Source: Candidatus Blautia faecigallinarum
Lineage (GTDB): Bacteria > Bacillota > Clostridia > Lachnospirales > Lachnospiraceae
Direction: 5' to 3'
Length of the DNA: 36,810 nt
Assembly (NCBI GenBank): GCA_019116385.1
Contig: DXBU01000137.1
Location: forward strand, 1 to 36,810
A program made the position numbers and the translations under genes. Under the pieces are notes generated by a model that saw only the letters and a list, made by a program, of their open reading frames with translations, had not been told where the DNA came from and did not search any database. Below are positions 6,528-15,715 of this stretch, piece by piece (the stretch's first letter is position 1; every line of letters begins with the position of its first letter).

Positions 6528-7841
6528 ATGATTTTTCAGGAAAGCGAAACTGTGGAATTAAAGTCTATTGTCGTAGATGACATAAAAAAAGAAATTATAG
6601 CTTTTGCAAATTGTGAGGGCGGAAAACTGTATATTGGCGTTCAAGACGATGGAACCGTCATCGGTGTGGACGATCCGGACGGAGCCGCCTTACAGATTAG
6701 CAATATGGTGCGGGATGCAATCAAGCCGGATTTAACCATGTTCCTGCACTATCAAACGTTGAACGAGAGCGGGAAGCAGATTGTTGCCATTGACGTTCAG
6801 CAGGGAACAGAGCGACCCTATTATATTGCCAAAAAAGGGTTAAGACCGGAAGGTGTTTTCGTGCGTCAGGGATATTCTTCTGTTCCGGCTACTAATACGG
6901 CAATACGCCGTATGATTAAAGAAACAGATGGAGACCATTTTGAGGACATGCGGTCTTTGGAACAGAATTTGACTTTTGAAGCGGCACGGAAGGAATTTTC
7001 CGAAAGAAATATCCCGTTTGGCGAGCCTCAGATGAAAACATTAGGAATTATGACCCATGATGGAGTTTATACAAACCTGGGGCTTCTGCTATCCGATCAG
7101 TGTGTGCATACAATCAAAGCAGCAGCCTTTGAAGGAACAACGCAGCAGGAATTTAAGGACCGTAAAGAATTTTCCGGCTCTTTGTTCCGGCAGATGGATG
7201 AAGTATATGATTATATTGATTTCCGCAACCAGACCCATTCTACTTTTCAAAAACTGCGTCGGATTGATCAGCGGGATTACCCCGAAACGGCAGTTAGGGA
7301 GGCTCTTTTGAACCTGATTGTGCATCGTGAATATTCCTTCCGCGCCAGCACTTTTATCAGCCTTTACGAAGATCGGATCGAGTTCACTTCTATCGGGGGA
7401 CTTGTAAGCGGTGTGACCCTGAAGGATATTATGATGGGGATTTCTGTATGCCGGAATGTAAAGCTGGCAAATGTATTTTATCGTTTGGAATTGATTGAAG
7501 CCTATGGAACCGGAATATTAAAAATTCAGGATGCTTATTCTGGGACCGAAAAAAAACCTAAAATAGAAACATCCGACAATGCCTTTAAGATTATCCTTCC
7601 GAATCTGAATATTCATACAGAGCAGGAAAGAACCGTCACAGGCAGGTTGACAGGCAGCGTTCAGGAGGATTCGGTAATCGCTCTGGCAAAAAAACAAGGC
7701 ACTTTTACAAGAAAGGATTTAGAAAAGGCATTGGGGATCAGCCAGACAGCATGCGGCCGGTTATTAAAGCAAATGATGGAGAACAGACAGATTGTCCAGG
7801 AGGGAAAAGGCAGAAATACACATTACCGTCTCGCAGAATAA
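6528..7841 (+). CDS. AlbA_2-domain, RecG-C-terminal-like transcriptional regulator
   Basis: 437 residues. The N-terminal AlbA_2 (Schlafen-AlbA) domain is visible as ESETVELKS, IIAFANCEGGKLYIGVQDDG and the FVRQGYSSVPAT region (about 5-130). The middle carries the ATPase-like C-terminal domain seen in 'RecG-like' regulators: YPETAVREALLNLIVHREY, IEFTSIGGL and RLELIEAYGTGILKI. The end (about 385-437) is a winged-helix-like segment with FTRKDLEKALGISQTACGRL. ATG 6528 has AGGAGG 7 nt upstream. Proteins of this type are usually called ATP-binding or DNA-binding; their targets are rarely known. It stands alone between its own promoter and a terminator, so autoregulation through the GGTTAG repeats is the best-supported role. 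It is not a true RecG helicase. Confidence 0.75.
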   Translation: MIFQESETVELKSIVVDDIKKEIIAFANCEGGKLYIGVQDDGTVIGVDDPDGAALQISNMVRDAIKPDLTMFLHYQTLNESGKQIVAIDVQQGTERPYYIAKKGLRPEGVFVRQGYSSVPATNTAIRRMIKETDGDHFEDMRSLEQNLTFEAARKEFSERNIPFGEPQMKTLGIMTHDGVYTNLGLLLSDQCVHTIKAAAFEGTTQQEFKDRKEFSGSLFRQMDEVYDYIDFRNQTHSTFQKLRRIDQRDYPETAVREALLNLIVHREYSFRASTFISLYEDRIEFTSIGGLVSGVTLKDIMMGISVCRNVKLANVFYRLELIEAYGTGILKIQDAYSGTEKKPKIETSDNAFKIILPNLNIHTEQERTVTGRLTGSVQEDSVIALAKKQGTFTRKDLEKALGISQTACGRLLKQMMENRQIVQEGKGRNTHYRLAE

Positions 7842-7860
7842 ATCACAATCCACGAAGAAA

Positions 7861-7886
7861 CGAGGACTGAACAGCCCTCGTTTTTC
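7861..7886 (+). terminator. Terminator of the AlbA_2 gene
   Basis: CGAGGACT (7861-7868) pairs with AGCCCTCG (7873-7880), with one mismatch, followed by TTTTT. It lies 20 bp after the stop codon. The 145 bp between it and the LacI-family gene shows no gene. Confidence 0.8.
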
Positions 7887-8031
7887 TATGCTGATTTTAG
7901 AATGGATTTGTTTTGATTACACAAACGGGAGCCAACGCCGTAACTCCGACCGATGTTTTTTACAGGAGTCTGCCGAACCGGGGCCCTTCTGGGCGGGAAA
8001 CAAAACCTGATGGGCTGCGGCCATGGCCTTA

Positions 8032-9036
8032 TCAGATAATCCGCTTCACCGTATTCCGGTACACGATCTTCGGGCACACCTGGGTCTTTGTCACCGCATC
8101 CGGGGCGATCCCTTCGATCAGCTCCGAGATCCGCCGCACCGCCATCTTCCCCATCTCTCTGTTGGGGACCCGCAGCGTGGTAAGGGCCGGAGAACTGATC
8201 TCGCTGAAAGGCAGATCGTCAAACCCTGCCAGAGACACATCCTCCGGCACCCGGTATCCCTTTTCCTGCAGGGCCTTCATGGCCCCCAGGGCGATCATAT
8301 CGTTATCCGCAAAATAGGCGGTGGGAAGCTTCGGATCTCCTTCCAGATACTTAAGCATGTCCTGATACGCCTCGTTCAGGGACGTGCCCAGAGTGACTGT
8401 ATATTCCTCTTGATACGGTACCTTTCTCTTGCGCAGCGCGGTCTGAAAGCCCACGAACCGGGAACGGAAGCCTTTGATACGGAAGGATCCCCGCAGATAT
8501 CCCACTTTCCTGTGCCCGTTATCCAGAAGATGCTCTGTGATCATCCTGGCAGCGTCGGCGTTATTGATCAAAACCGCGTTAAATTCCATGGACTCTGTCC
8601 AGTGGTCCAGGATCACCAGGGGGCAGGGCGCGTTCCGGTAGGGTTCCAGATCCCCTTCCATCATTTCCGTGGCCAGGACCACCACTGCGGCTCCCGGCTC
8701 ATGGAGAAGCTCTCTGACCTGCTCTTCATAGTCCGGATCTCTCTGGTCTGCCCGGGAGATCACCATCTCATACCCCAGACGGTGGCACTCCTCCTCAAAC
8801 CCCTCGATGAGGCTCTGGAAAAAGGGCGTATCCTCTATAATACGCCCGTTTTTCTTAAACAGCAGGAGCCGGATCTTCGTCACCGTATTGGCGCTCAGAT
8901 ATCCGGTTTCCCGGGCCACCCGGAAGATCTCCTGGGCGGTCTCCCGGTTCACGCCCTTTTTATGATTTAATGCGTTGGATATGGTAGCCGGGGAAAAGCC
9001 AGTAATTTTGCTTAGATCTCTGATACTTACTTTCAT
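8032..9036 (-). CDS. LacI-family sugar-responsive repressor
   Basis: 334 residues from ATG 9036, which has AGGAGAG 7 nt upstream; the longer frame to 9123 would start upstream of the promoter -10. The N-terminal LacI helix-turn-helix reads VSIRDLSKITGFSPATISNALNHKKGVN (in two parts, residues 3-30). It is followed by a periplasmic-binding-like sensor domain with GYEMVISRAD, YLRGSFRIKGFRSRFVGF, AYFADNDMIALGAMKAL and GFDDLPFSEISSPALTTLR. It lies next to the rhamnosidase-type hydrolase operon and 2 kb from the isomerase operon, and TATAAAC half-sites occur at both, so it may control both. The effector is unknown. Confidence 0.9.
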   Translation of the reverse strand: MKVSIRDLSKITGFSPATISNALNHKKGVNRETAQEIFRVARETGYLSANTVTKIRLLLFKKNGRIIEDTPFFQSLIEGFEEECHRLGYEMVISRADQRDPDYEEQVRELLHEPGAAVVVLATEMMEGDLEPYRNAPCPLVILDHWTESMEFNAVLINNADAARMITEHLLDNGHRKVGYLRGSFRIKGFRSRFVGFQTALRKRKVPYQEEYTVTLGTSLNEAYQDMLKYLEGDPKLPTAYFADNDMIALGAMKALQEKGYRVPEDVSLAGFDDLPFSEISSPALTTLRVPNREMGKMAVRRISELIEGIAPDAVTKTQVCPKIVYRNTVKRII

Positions 9037-9094
9037 TTTCTTCTCTCCTGACATAGTGTCGTCTGTCTGCCAAAGCCAGGATTCTTCTGCTACC

Positions 9095-9123
9095 ACTATA
9101 CCATTCTTTTTTCGGAAACACAA
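9095..9123 (-). promoter_or_regulatory. Promoter of the LacI-family gene
   Basis: TTGTGT (9118-9123), a 17-bp spacer and TATAGT (9095-9100) on the minus strand. No clear terminator separates it from the hydrolase gene ending at 9194, so read-through is also possible. Confidence 0.55.
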
Positions 9124-9131
9124 ACCTTTTT

Positions 9132-9149
9132 TATAAACATTTCTATAAA
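9132..9149. promoter_or_regulatory. Operator-like half-sites upstream of the LacI-family gene
   Basis: TATAAAC (9132-9138) and TATAAA (9144-9149) form a direct pair just upstream of the -35. The first is identical to each half of the operator at 6113-6127. Autoregulation is plausible. Confidence 0.4.
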
Positions 9150-9193
9150 TTTTTTATCATATCGTTTATTTCAAAAGATGGACTCCGAAGTTC

Positions 9194-12100
9194 TTATTTT
9201 TCCGATTTCAGCACCGGTGCTTTCAGGAGGCCGGTGGGACGGAGCTGATATTCATAAGCCCACTGATCCCCTGTTGTCCTCCAGGCATTGGGGCCGAACC
9301 AGTCTTCGGTCTGGTTGCAGTTATGCACGGTACCGAAGGTATTGACTCTATTCCCGAATACGGTAAGAGCCAGTTCGTGTTTTCCTGCAGCCAGTGTTCC
9401 CAGGTCACCTTCATAGGGAGAATAGGCGATGTATCCTTTTTCCTCGCCGTCCACTGCCAGCTTCAGTACCGGAGCCCGGAACATGGTGGCGCGCACTTTT
9501 ACGTCCCTTCCGGTGCTTACGAAGGGGATCTTATACGTCACATTGCCGCCGTAGAACGGATATCCCTGTCTGGTGATGTCCGCAAAAGCCGCCTTATGTT
9601 CGCCTGTATAAAGCGTTTGTCTCCTGCCGCTCACGGATACCTTAAAGTCTCCCAGAAGGAACATGGTCTCGATGTTCACCTTGGAGTTATAAGGGATCTG
9701 CACACAGAGCGTATGGGTTCCCTTTTTGACCTCCGGCAGCTTCACCGTGCGGATGCAGTGATCCGTATACCAGCCTGCCTGCACATTCTCCACTTCTTCC
9801 TCATCCAGATAGATCTTCGCGGTCTCATCGTTTTCCATTGCCAGAAGGAGATCGGAAAGATCCTCCTCTGTCTCCACGGTGTACCGGAGGGACAGGGTAT
9901 GGTCAAAGCCTTCCTTCCTGGTATTGGTCCATGGCTGGGCAAAGGCCTCCATCCGCATGGGGTATCCCAGCTTCTCCCGGAATTTATTGTCGATCCGCAG
10001 GATCTCTTCCTGAGGCTGCCACTCTCCGTCGTCAAAACGGTATTCTGCAAGATCCAGGATACTCACGTTGGGCTCGCTGAGCTCTATCTCCACTTCATCC
10101 GGGATGGCGATCTCTTCCGCTTCCCCTGCCGTCCGGTTCCAGAGGGCCGCGTCTTCCGGATCCACGGTTTCCCGGCGTCCGGGCGCAAGCTTTAAGAGCA
10201 GGCTGTCCTGATCGTACATTTCCTTTCTCAGGATCGTATTTCCATTTTCATATTCCGCCCCGGCCGGGAAGATCTTTCCGGTCATGGCATCATAAACGGT
10301 CACCTTCCACTCACCTGCCAGGGTGATCTTAAGGCTCTCTTCCCAGGGCAGATCCTGGTTTTTCATCTTGGCCTCCTCGCCGCCGATGACGATAGCCCCT
10401 TCCGTTGTCTTCACTGTCCGGTTCACATGAGCCAGGAACAGCCAGCGGTCTTCTCCCTCTTCCCGCATCTGATAGATCAGGTTTGTGCTGGCACGTCCGT
10501 CTCTCTCCTGGATCTCCACTTCCCGGATCGGTCTTAACGCATTCAGGATCTGATTTTTCGCAAAGGGGATCCGCTCGCATTTCTCAGAGAGAAGCTCTCC
10601 CCTCCTGGAAGGCACCGCGTTTTCCAGCCAGGGAGTCTCGCCGGCAAAGATCACACGTCCGCCCCGTTCTCTGAATTTTTCCAGGATATCCAGCGTGGTG
10701 CTGCGCAGGGTCCTGCAGTTGGGCACCAGGACCACATCGTAATCCATCGCTCCGGCCTTTAACACCGGCGCGTCTGTCTGCCCTTCATTCAGCCTGGGCA
10801 GAAGGGATTCTGCGATAAAGTCAAAATCAATGGTACCGTAAAGGAGCCAGTTGATCAGATGCAGGAAATTCTCGTCCATTTCCTCCCGGATATCCGCCGT
10901 CTGCTCCTTCGGCCCCCAGTAGAGCCAGTAGGATTCGATGGGATGGATCACGCCCAGCCGCACATGGGGCACCCCTCTTGTAAGGGCCGAATTGACTCTC
11001 GCAAAGTAATTCTCCACATAAGGATATTCCTTATACCAGGGGGACTGATAGCCGATGGCCGCCGGATAATCCCTTTTTGCCTCTCCTGCCATGGAGGTCC
11101 AGGTGAGGTGAGGCACGCGCACTGTCACGCCCAAAGCCGCCTGCCAGTCGCCCTGGAGCTTATGTCCACGGAAATCGAAATCCCAGTTGGTGACGCCGTA
11201 AAGCTCGCTCATCATGCCTTCCCGGCCATACTGGTGCACCGCGCTCTGGGTCTGCTTTGCGGTGGAAAGCTCTCTCCGGTCGCAGAGCATATCCACACCC
11301 GGAATGGTGAAGGAACGGTAAGAACGCATCGCTTCTCCCAGGGCCGCCGTCTGTGTTTCCAGAGTAGGCTCCTCCATCATATGCCCCGTAAGGGCAAGAC
11401 CATGTTCTTCGCACCAGCCGCCTATGGTGTCCGCAAAGGCAGAGGCGAACCGCTCTGCGATATGGTCGTGGTATTCGTAACGGATCTTCGATACCTTATC
11501 CTCTCCCAGTTCCCAGAAGATCTCGGGCAGATGGGCCAGGAGGCTTTCTCCGTATTCTTTTGTAAAGGTTTCCTCCAGATCGTCTGTAAAGGGAATGATG
11601 ACCTCTTTCTTTTCGTCCGCATAGCCCAGGCAGGTCTTATGGCAGAACTGGGGCTCATCGGTAAAAATGGCCGGCACGGACTTGTCAAACTCGTCTCCTA
11701 AAAGCTCTGCATATTTTTCGTGGGTCACTTCGATAAAGCGCTCCACTGCTTTTTTATCCAGAGTGTTCAGATAGGCCTCGTTGTTGAACCATGCGTTGTC
11801 CCCGGAAACCTCCAGATAAGCGAACCATTCCGCATAGCCCTCTTTTACCGGTTCTCCCTCTTTCAGCATGGCATAATCCGTAAGATACCCATCGGTAAGC
11901 TGCACCTGATATCTGCCCAGCCGGGTTCTTTCATTGCTGCGCACTGCCTGGCCGTTGGAAGAGCCCACAGCGGCCTTCAGGTCCTTCCCGTCCAGATTTT
12001 CCGGTGTAAATACCAGGAAACGGATCCGGTACTGGTGGTCCTTGGTCACCAGCCCGCCGCCTGCTCCGGAGGGCCAGCGGTCTTCATCATAAAGCCAGGT

Positions 12101-12367
12101 GAGCATGCCCATTTCTTTGCATTTTTCATTGGTGTACTTCACAAGGCCCAGGAATTCCTCTCCCATATAGGGGTTGTCCATACCGGTACGGCAGTGCACG
12201 TGGCCGCCGCCCATGCCCATGTCCTTTAAGACATTTAAGGTATGATCCACCTTGTCTTTGGTCATTTTGCAGTTCCAGGCCCAGAAGGGCGTACCTCTGT
12301 ACTCGCTGCCGGGATTCTGAAAGGCTTCTTTGGTCAGTTCTTCTGTCTTTTTGTACAGCATCTCCAT
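9194..12367 (-). CDS. Putative alpha-L-rhamnosidase (GH106-like), 1057 aa
   Basis: Large glycoside hydrolase without a signal peptide, so probably cytoplasmic. The N-terminus has the GH106-type features YRGTPFWAWN, GGGHVHCRTGMDN and LTWLYDEDRWPSGAGGG. FTDEPQFCH (about 239) and EEHGLALTGHMMEE follow, then a glutamine-amidotransferase-like domain around DVVLVPNCRTLRS and C-terminal beta domains. GH106 enzymes remove terminal L-rhamnose from pectic or flavonoid glycans. The family call is from recalled motifs; specificity is inference. The ATG shares its A with the TAA of the response-regulator gene (TAATG), so it is coupled to the sensor pair. Its product probably processes oligosaccharides brought in by the upstream ABC transporter. 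Confidence 0.7.
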   Translation of the reverse strand: MEMLYKKTEELTKEAFQNPGSEYRGTPFWAWNCKMTKDKVDHTLNVLKDMGMGGGHVHCRTGMDNPYMGEEFLGLVKYTNEKCKEMGMLTWLYDEDRWPSGAGGGLVTKDHQYRIRFLVFTPENLDGKDLKAAVGSSNGQAVRSNERTRLGRYQVQLTDGYLTDYAMLKEGEPVKEGYAEWFAYLEVSGDNAWFNNEAYLNTLDKKAVERFIEVTHEKYAELLGDEFDKSVPAIFTDEPQFCHKTCLGYADEKKEVIIPFTDDLEETFTKEYGESLLAHLPEIFWELGEDKVSKIRYEYHDHIAERFASAFADTIGGWCEEHGLALTGHMMEEPTLETQTAALGEAMRSYRSFTIPGVDMLCDRRELSTAKQTQSAVHQYGREGMMSELYGVTNWDFDFRGHKLQGDWQAALGVTVRVPHLTWTSMAGEAKRDYPAAIGYQSPWYKEYPYVENYFARVNSALTRGVPHVRLGVIHPIESYWLYWGPKEQTADIREEMDENFLHLINWLLYGTIDFDFIAESLLPRLNEGQTDAPVLKAGAMDYDVVLVPNCRTLRSTTLDILEKFRERGGRVIFAGETPWLENAVPSRRGELLSEKCERIPFAKNQILNALRPIREVEIQERDGRASTNLIYQMREEGEDRWLFLAHVNRTVKTTEGAIVIGGEEAKMKNQDLPWEESLKITLAGEWKVTVYDAMTGKIFPAGAEYENGNTILRKEMYDQDSLLLKLAPGRRETVDPEDAALWNRTAGEAEEIAIPDEVEIELSEPNVSILDLAEYRFDDGEWQPQEEILRIDNKFREKLGYPMRMEAFAQPWTNTRKEGFDHTLSLRYTVETEEDLSDLLLAMENDETAKIYLDEEEVENVQAGWYTDHCIRTVKLPEVKKGTHTLCVQIPYNSKVNIETMFLLGDFKVSVSGRRQTLYTGEHKAAFADITRQGYPFYGGNVTYKIPFVSTGRDVKVRATMFRAPVLKLAVDGEEKGYIAYSPYEGDLGTLAAGKHELALTVFGNRVNTFGTVHNCNQTEDWFGPNAWRTTGDQWAYEYQLRPTGLLKAPVLKSEK

Positions 12368-13845
12368 TACCTCTTTTCTGTGATATATTCGGAGGGACGT
12401 ACCCCCGTATAAGTGTGAAAGATCCGGCTGAAATAAAACTGGTCTTTATAGCCCACCTGCTCCGCCACATCCTTCACAAATATTTTCTCCTCGCTTTTTA
12501 AAAGCTCTTTTGCCTTTTCCATCCGAAGGGAGGTAAGATAATTATTAAAGGAAATATCCTCGTATTTCCGGAACAGCCGGCTTAAATAGGTCTGGGAGAC
12601 TCCCATCTCCTTGCTGACCGACTGCAGGCTTAATGGGCGCGCCATGTTGTTCCGGATAAATTCCTTTATTTTCTCAAAGTAATCCTCTGTGCTCTGCTTC
12701 TGCAGATCCAGCTCCTCTTCCTTCTGGTCTTTAAAAAACATGTCCGAAAGGTTCCCTATGAGCTGGTCCCCGCTTCCGGCGTTCACAAAAGCTTCGTCCA
12801 GAAGATACTCATATTCCCGGTAATCGTCGCCGCCCAGTCCGTACCTCTGGAGCAGATAGCAGATCTGCCGGACGCGGCTTTCCATCCACAACTGGGTGCG
12901 GTCCTCATCCTCCCATTGATGGATCAGGCCTTCCGCCTCCTTCTTCAGACGGTCAAATTTCTTGGACTTTGCCAGGTACTCCAGATTTTCCAGAAAATCA
13001 TAATTCTTGTCCTGCTCTATGGCAAAGTCCTTTCCGTCGTCTGCAAGGATCATCTGGTCCTTCCCGAGGATGATGCTTCCGTCCAGCACGCGGTAAAGCT
13101 CCCGCACCATTGTTCCGATCTCTTCTCCGGTCACAGATTTCCGAAAGATCACCGTAGTCACATACGCCGCCTCCGGCTGCTCCTTTTTGATCTGCCGCTG
13201 GATCATTTCCACGTAATCCCCGTATACGATCTCTTCGGGACAGAGATACAGCGTCTCCTGGTCGTCCCTGCCGTAGGTGATCATCCATTCATTGATGTCA
13301 GAGAACACCTCTGTTTTTATATTGTCCCCGAAGCGGCAGGGCAGGCCGTTTCTTCTTACCACCGCCCCATAATATCTCCCTGACTGGAAATAACGGCGCA
13401 GGTCTTCCTTTTTTACCGGGACCTCATTGACCATCCGGTGGATCAGAAGATTCCTCTGTCTGTAGTATTCCGCCCCCAGCTTCTCTCCGATCTTCTCAAA
13501 CAGCTTGCGCATATCAGAGGGCACGATGGGCTTTAAAATATATTCGGTCACTCCATACTGGATCGCCTGCTTGGCGTATTCAAATTCCTGATAGCCGCTT
13601 ACGATCACACAGACCAGATCCGGGTACAGTTCCTTGGCCCGGCGCACCAGCTCCAGGCCGCTGATCACCGGCATCTGGATATCTGTGATCAGCACATCCG
13701 GGCGCTGTTTTTCCAGAATATCCAGAGCCTCTTTTCCATCATAGGCAATAGAGGCCGGTTCAAAACGGTCGATCTTTTTTTCGATCAGGGTTTTCAGCAG
13801 GTTCACCGCAGCCGGTTCGTCGTCAACGATCATCACCTGATACAT
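12367..13845 (-). CDS. YesN-type response regulator (receiver + AraC HTH)
   Basis: 492 residues. The receiver domain has the acidic pair VDDEP, phospho-acceptor Asp55 in LITDIQMP and the conserved Lys in YILKPI. The C-terminal AraC domain (about 385-490) shows SLQSVSKEMGVSQTYLSRLF and VKDVAEQVGYKDQFYFSRIF. The long middle section is typical of the YesN family. It overlaps the histidine kinase gene by 23 bp and the hydrolase gene by one base. It presumably activates the binding-protein promoter near 20,523-20,551. Confidence 0.92.
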   Translation of the reverse strand: MYQVMIVDDEPAAVNLLKTLIEKKIDRFEPASIAYDGKEALDILEKQRPDVLITDIQMPVISGLELVRRAKELYPDLVCVIVSGYQEFEYAKQAIQYGVTEYILKPIVPSDMRKLFEKIGEKLGAEYYRQRNLLIHRMVNEVPVKKEDLRRYFQSGRYYGAVVRRNGLPCRFGDNIKTEVFSDINEWMITYGRDDQETLYLCPEEIVYGDYVEMIQRQIKKEQPEAAYVTTVIFRKSVTGEEIGTMVRELYRVLDGSIILGKDQMILADDGKDFAIEQDKNYDFLENLEYLAKSKKFDRLKKEAEGLIHQWEDEDRTQLWMESRVRQICYLLQRYGLGGDDYREYEYLLDEAFVNAGSGDQLIGNLSDMFFKDQKEEELDLQKQSTEDYFEKIKEFIRNNMARPLSLQSVSKEMGVSQTYLSRLFRKYEDISFNNYLTSLRMEKAKELLKSEEKIFVKDVAEQVGYKDQFYFSRIFHTYTGVRPSEYITEKR

Positions 13846-15616
13846 TTTCTGTCACATCCTTTCTGTCCACTCCAATGGTAATACAAAAACCGTCTCGTTG
13901 GTTTTCCATCTCGAACACTACGTCTTCCGCATAGATGAGGAACAGACGCGCATAGGTATTGGCAAGGCCCATACCCCCGATCTCCATCTCGATGCTGCTG
14001 CTCTTTCTTAAGATCCTCTCCCGGATCCCGTTCATCTTTTCCTCCAGTTCTTTTTTCGCCTCCGGGGTGATCCCTGATCCATTGTCCTGCACCTGGATGA
14101 ACCATGCGTTTCCATCGCGCCATCCGCTCACATGGATCCGCATGATCGATATGCCGTTGGTGTATCCGTGCTGGATACTGTTTTCCACCAGCTGCTGCAC
14201 CACCACCTTGGGCAGCATCTCCCCCCGGATCTCCTGGCTGACGTCCACAGTCACCTCCAGCCGGTGTTCATACCTGGACTTCAAAAGATAAACGTATTTG
14301 TCCAGATAATCCAGTTCTTCTTCTACTGTGGCGTATCGTTCTTTATTATTGGAGGAATACCGCAGCATAGCCGCAAGGCTCCCGCAGATCTCACAGATCT
14401 CCTCATCTTCATCAATGATACCTCTATTGGAGATCGTATTCAATACATTATAGAGAAAATGCGGGTTCACCTGGGCCTGGAGGGTATCGAACTGGGCCTG
14501 GAGCTGCAGGAGGGAAAGCCTCCTCTCCTTGATCATAGACTCGTTCAGACGGTGCAGAAGGTTCTGATAAGCGATCCCCAAAGCCTTTACCTCATCATCG
14601 TCCCCGCTCAGCGTAAGGTTCTGGCCGTCCAGGTTTTCGATCCCGGTATTTTCCATCTGTTTTCTCAGACTTTCGATGGGCTTTGCCAGTTTATTGGCAA
14701 TGATGACCACCGCGATCATACAGCCGACAAAACAGGCAAGAGTAAGGCATCCCGCAAGCAGAAGGGACTGCCGGATGTCTGTATAGATCCCTTCGCTGTC
14801 CTTTGCCGTCAGCACCTGGATCCCAAAATCTTCAGAGACATAATAGGAAAGAAGGCGGCCGTCTTTTTCCATGGAAGCCACTCCGTCTTTCTTTTCCGCA
14901 TCCTGCATCATGGACAGCAGCTCTGTATCTTCCAGATCTCCGCTGCTGTAAAAGAGCGTTCCGTCCGAAAGATAGGCTGCGATTTCCACTTCGGGATCCG
15001 GAAGCTGAAAGATATTCTCCAAATTAGATACGGTGCTCTGCACTTCAATATAACCAAAATTCCCTCCCTGTACCTTGCGGCCAAGAGAAAACACCATGGG
15101 ATTCTGACGCTCCCCCCATCCGTCCCTGTGGGGCGCCGCCACTACCGGCTTTCCATACTGTTCTTCTGCTTTTTTCAGCCAGGAAATCTCATGGACGTCC
15201 CTTTCCTTGTTAATGATCATATTTCCCACATTGGTACTGCAGGCTACATCTCCGGATTCATTAAAAATAATGATCCGGTAAAAGCTTTTGTTGATATAGT
15301 CCAAAGTAACACCTGCGGTAAGGATATCCAGCATTTCTTCCAAGTGAAAAGTATCTCCTTTTTCCCGGTAAACCGGTATGGCCTGCATGGCGTTGAGCAT
15401 ATCCGGATCGGATAAAATATAATCCGTTGCATTTTTCATGGAATTCAATGTCGCATCAATACTGTATCCCAGTTGTTCCGCGTAAAACCGCATATTTTGA
15501 TTTTCTCTTTCCGCCAGGCGGCGGGTATTATACTGAAAATACAGGACGCCCAATACCGCCGATACGATAAATACCACAATGGAGAAACCGATGATCAGCT
15601 TTGTACGAAATTTCAT
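13823..15616 (-). CDS. YesM-type sensor histidine kinase
   Basis: 597 residues from ATG 15616 (GGAG 7 nt upstream; the frame extends further up without an RBS). It has membrane segments at about 7-27 and 285-308 flanking a roughly 255-residue extracellular sensor domain, then HAMP. The His_kinase domain has His386 in QAQVNPHFLYNVLNTISN, and the ATPase domain has the N box QLVENSIQHGY and G box DNGSGITPE. It would sense an extracellular sugar or a loaded binding protein. It follows the ABC transporter genes after a hairpin and is coupled to the response regulator gene. Confidence 0.92.
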   Translation of the reverse strand: MKFRTKLIIGFSIVVFIVSAVLGVLYFQYNTRRLAERENQNMRFYAEQLGYSIDATLNSMKNATDYILSDPDMLNAMQAIPVYREKGDTFHLEEMLDILTAGVTLDYINKSFYRIIIFNESGDVACSTNVGNMIINKERDVHEISWLKKAEEQYGKPVVAAPHRDGWGERQNPMVFSLGRKVQGGNFGYIEVQSTVSNLENIFQLPDPEVEIAAYLSDGTLFYSSGDLEDTELLSMMQDAEKKDGVASMEKDGRLLSYYVSEDFGIQVLTAKDSEGIYTDIRQSLLLAGCLTLACFVGCMIAVVIIANKLAKPIESLRKQMENTGIENLDGQNLTLSGDDDEVKALGIAYQNLLHRLNESMIKERRLSLLQLQAQFDTLQAQVNPHFLYNVLNTISNRGIIDEDEEICEICGSLAAMLRYSSNNKERYATVEEELDYLDKYVYLLKSRYEHRLEVTVDVSQEIRGEMLPKVVVQQLVENSIQHGYTNGISIMRIHVSGWRDGNAWFIQVQDNGSGITPEAKKELEEKMNGIRERILRKSSSIEMEIGGMGLANTYARLFLIYAEDVVFEMENQRDGFCITIGVDRKDVTENVSGDDR

Positions 15617-15652
15617 TGTTCTTCTCCGTATCCGATTTTTTATAGATATCTT

Positions 15653-15685
15653 AAAAACCGGCACACCACAAGCGTGCCGGTTTTT
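15653..15685. terminator. Terminator/attenuator between ABC permease and kinase genes
   Basis: AAAAACCGGCAC (15653-15664) and GTGCCGGTTTTT (15674-15685) are a perfect 12-bp stem followed by T residues on either strand. On the minus strand it comes 31 bp after the second permease stop. It should end most transporter transcripts, with partial read-through to the two-component system and hydrolase. Confidence 0.8.
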
Positions 15686-15715
15686 AGTTAATTCTATATG
15701 AATTTTATGGGGAAA

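Noticed and set aside
6075..9072. GTCTGCCAAAGC occurring near 6078-6089 and 9067-9078 in opposite orientations
   Set aside because: It is a 12-bp match without symmetry or promoter placement in common. Chance or old duplication cannot be told apart.
14132..15415. 427-residue plus-strand frame opposite the histidine kinase
   Set aside because: It mirrors the codon pattern of the real kinase gene. The minus frame has clear HAMP, His and ATPase motifs.
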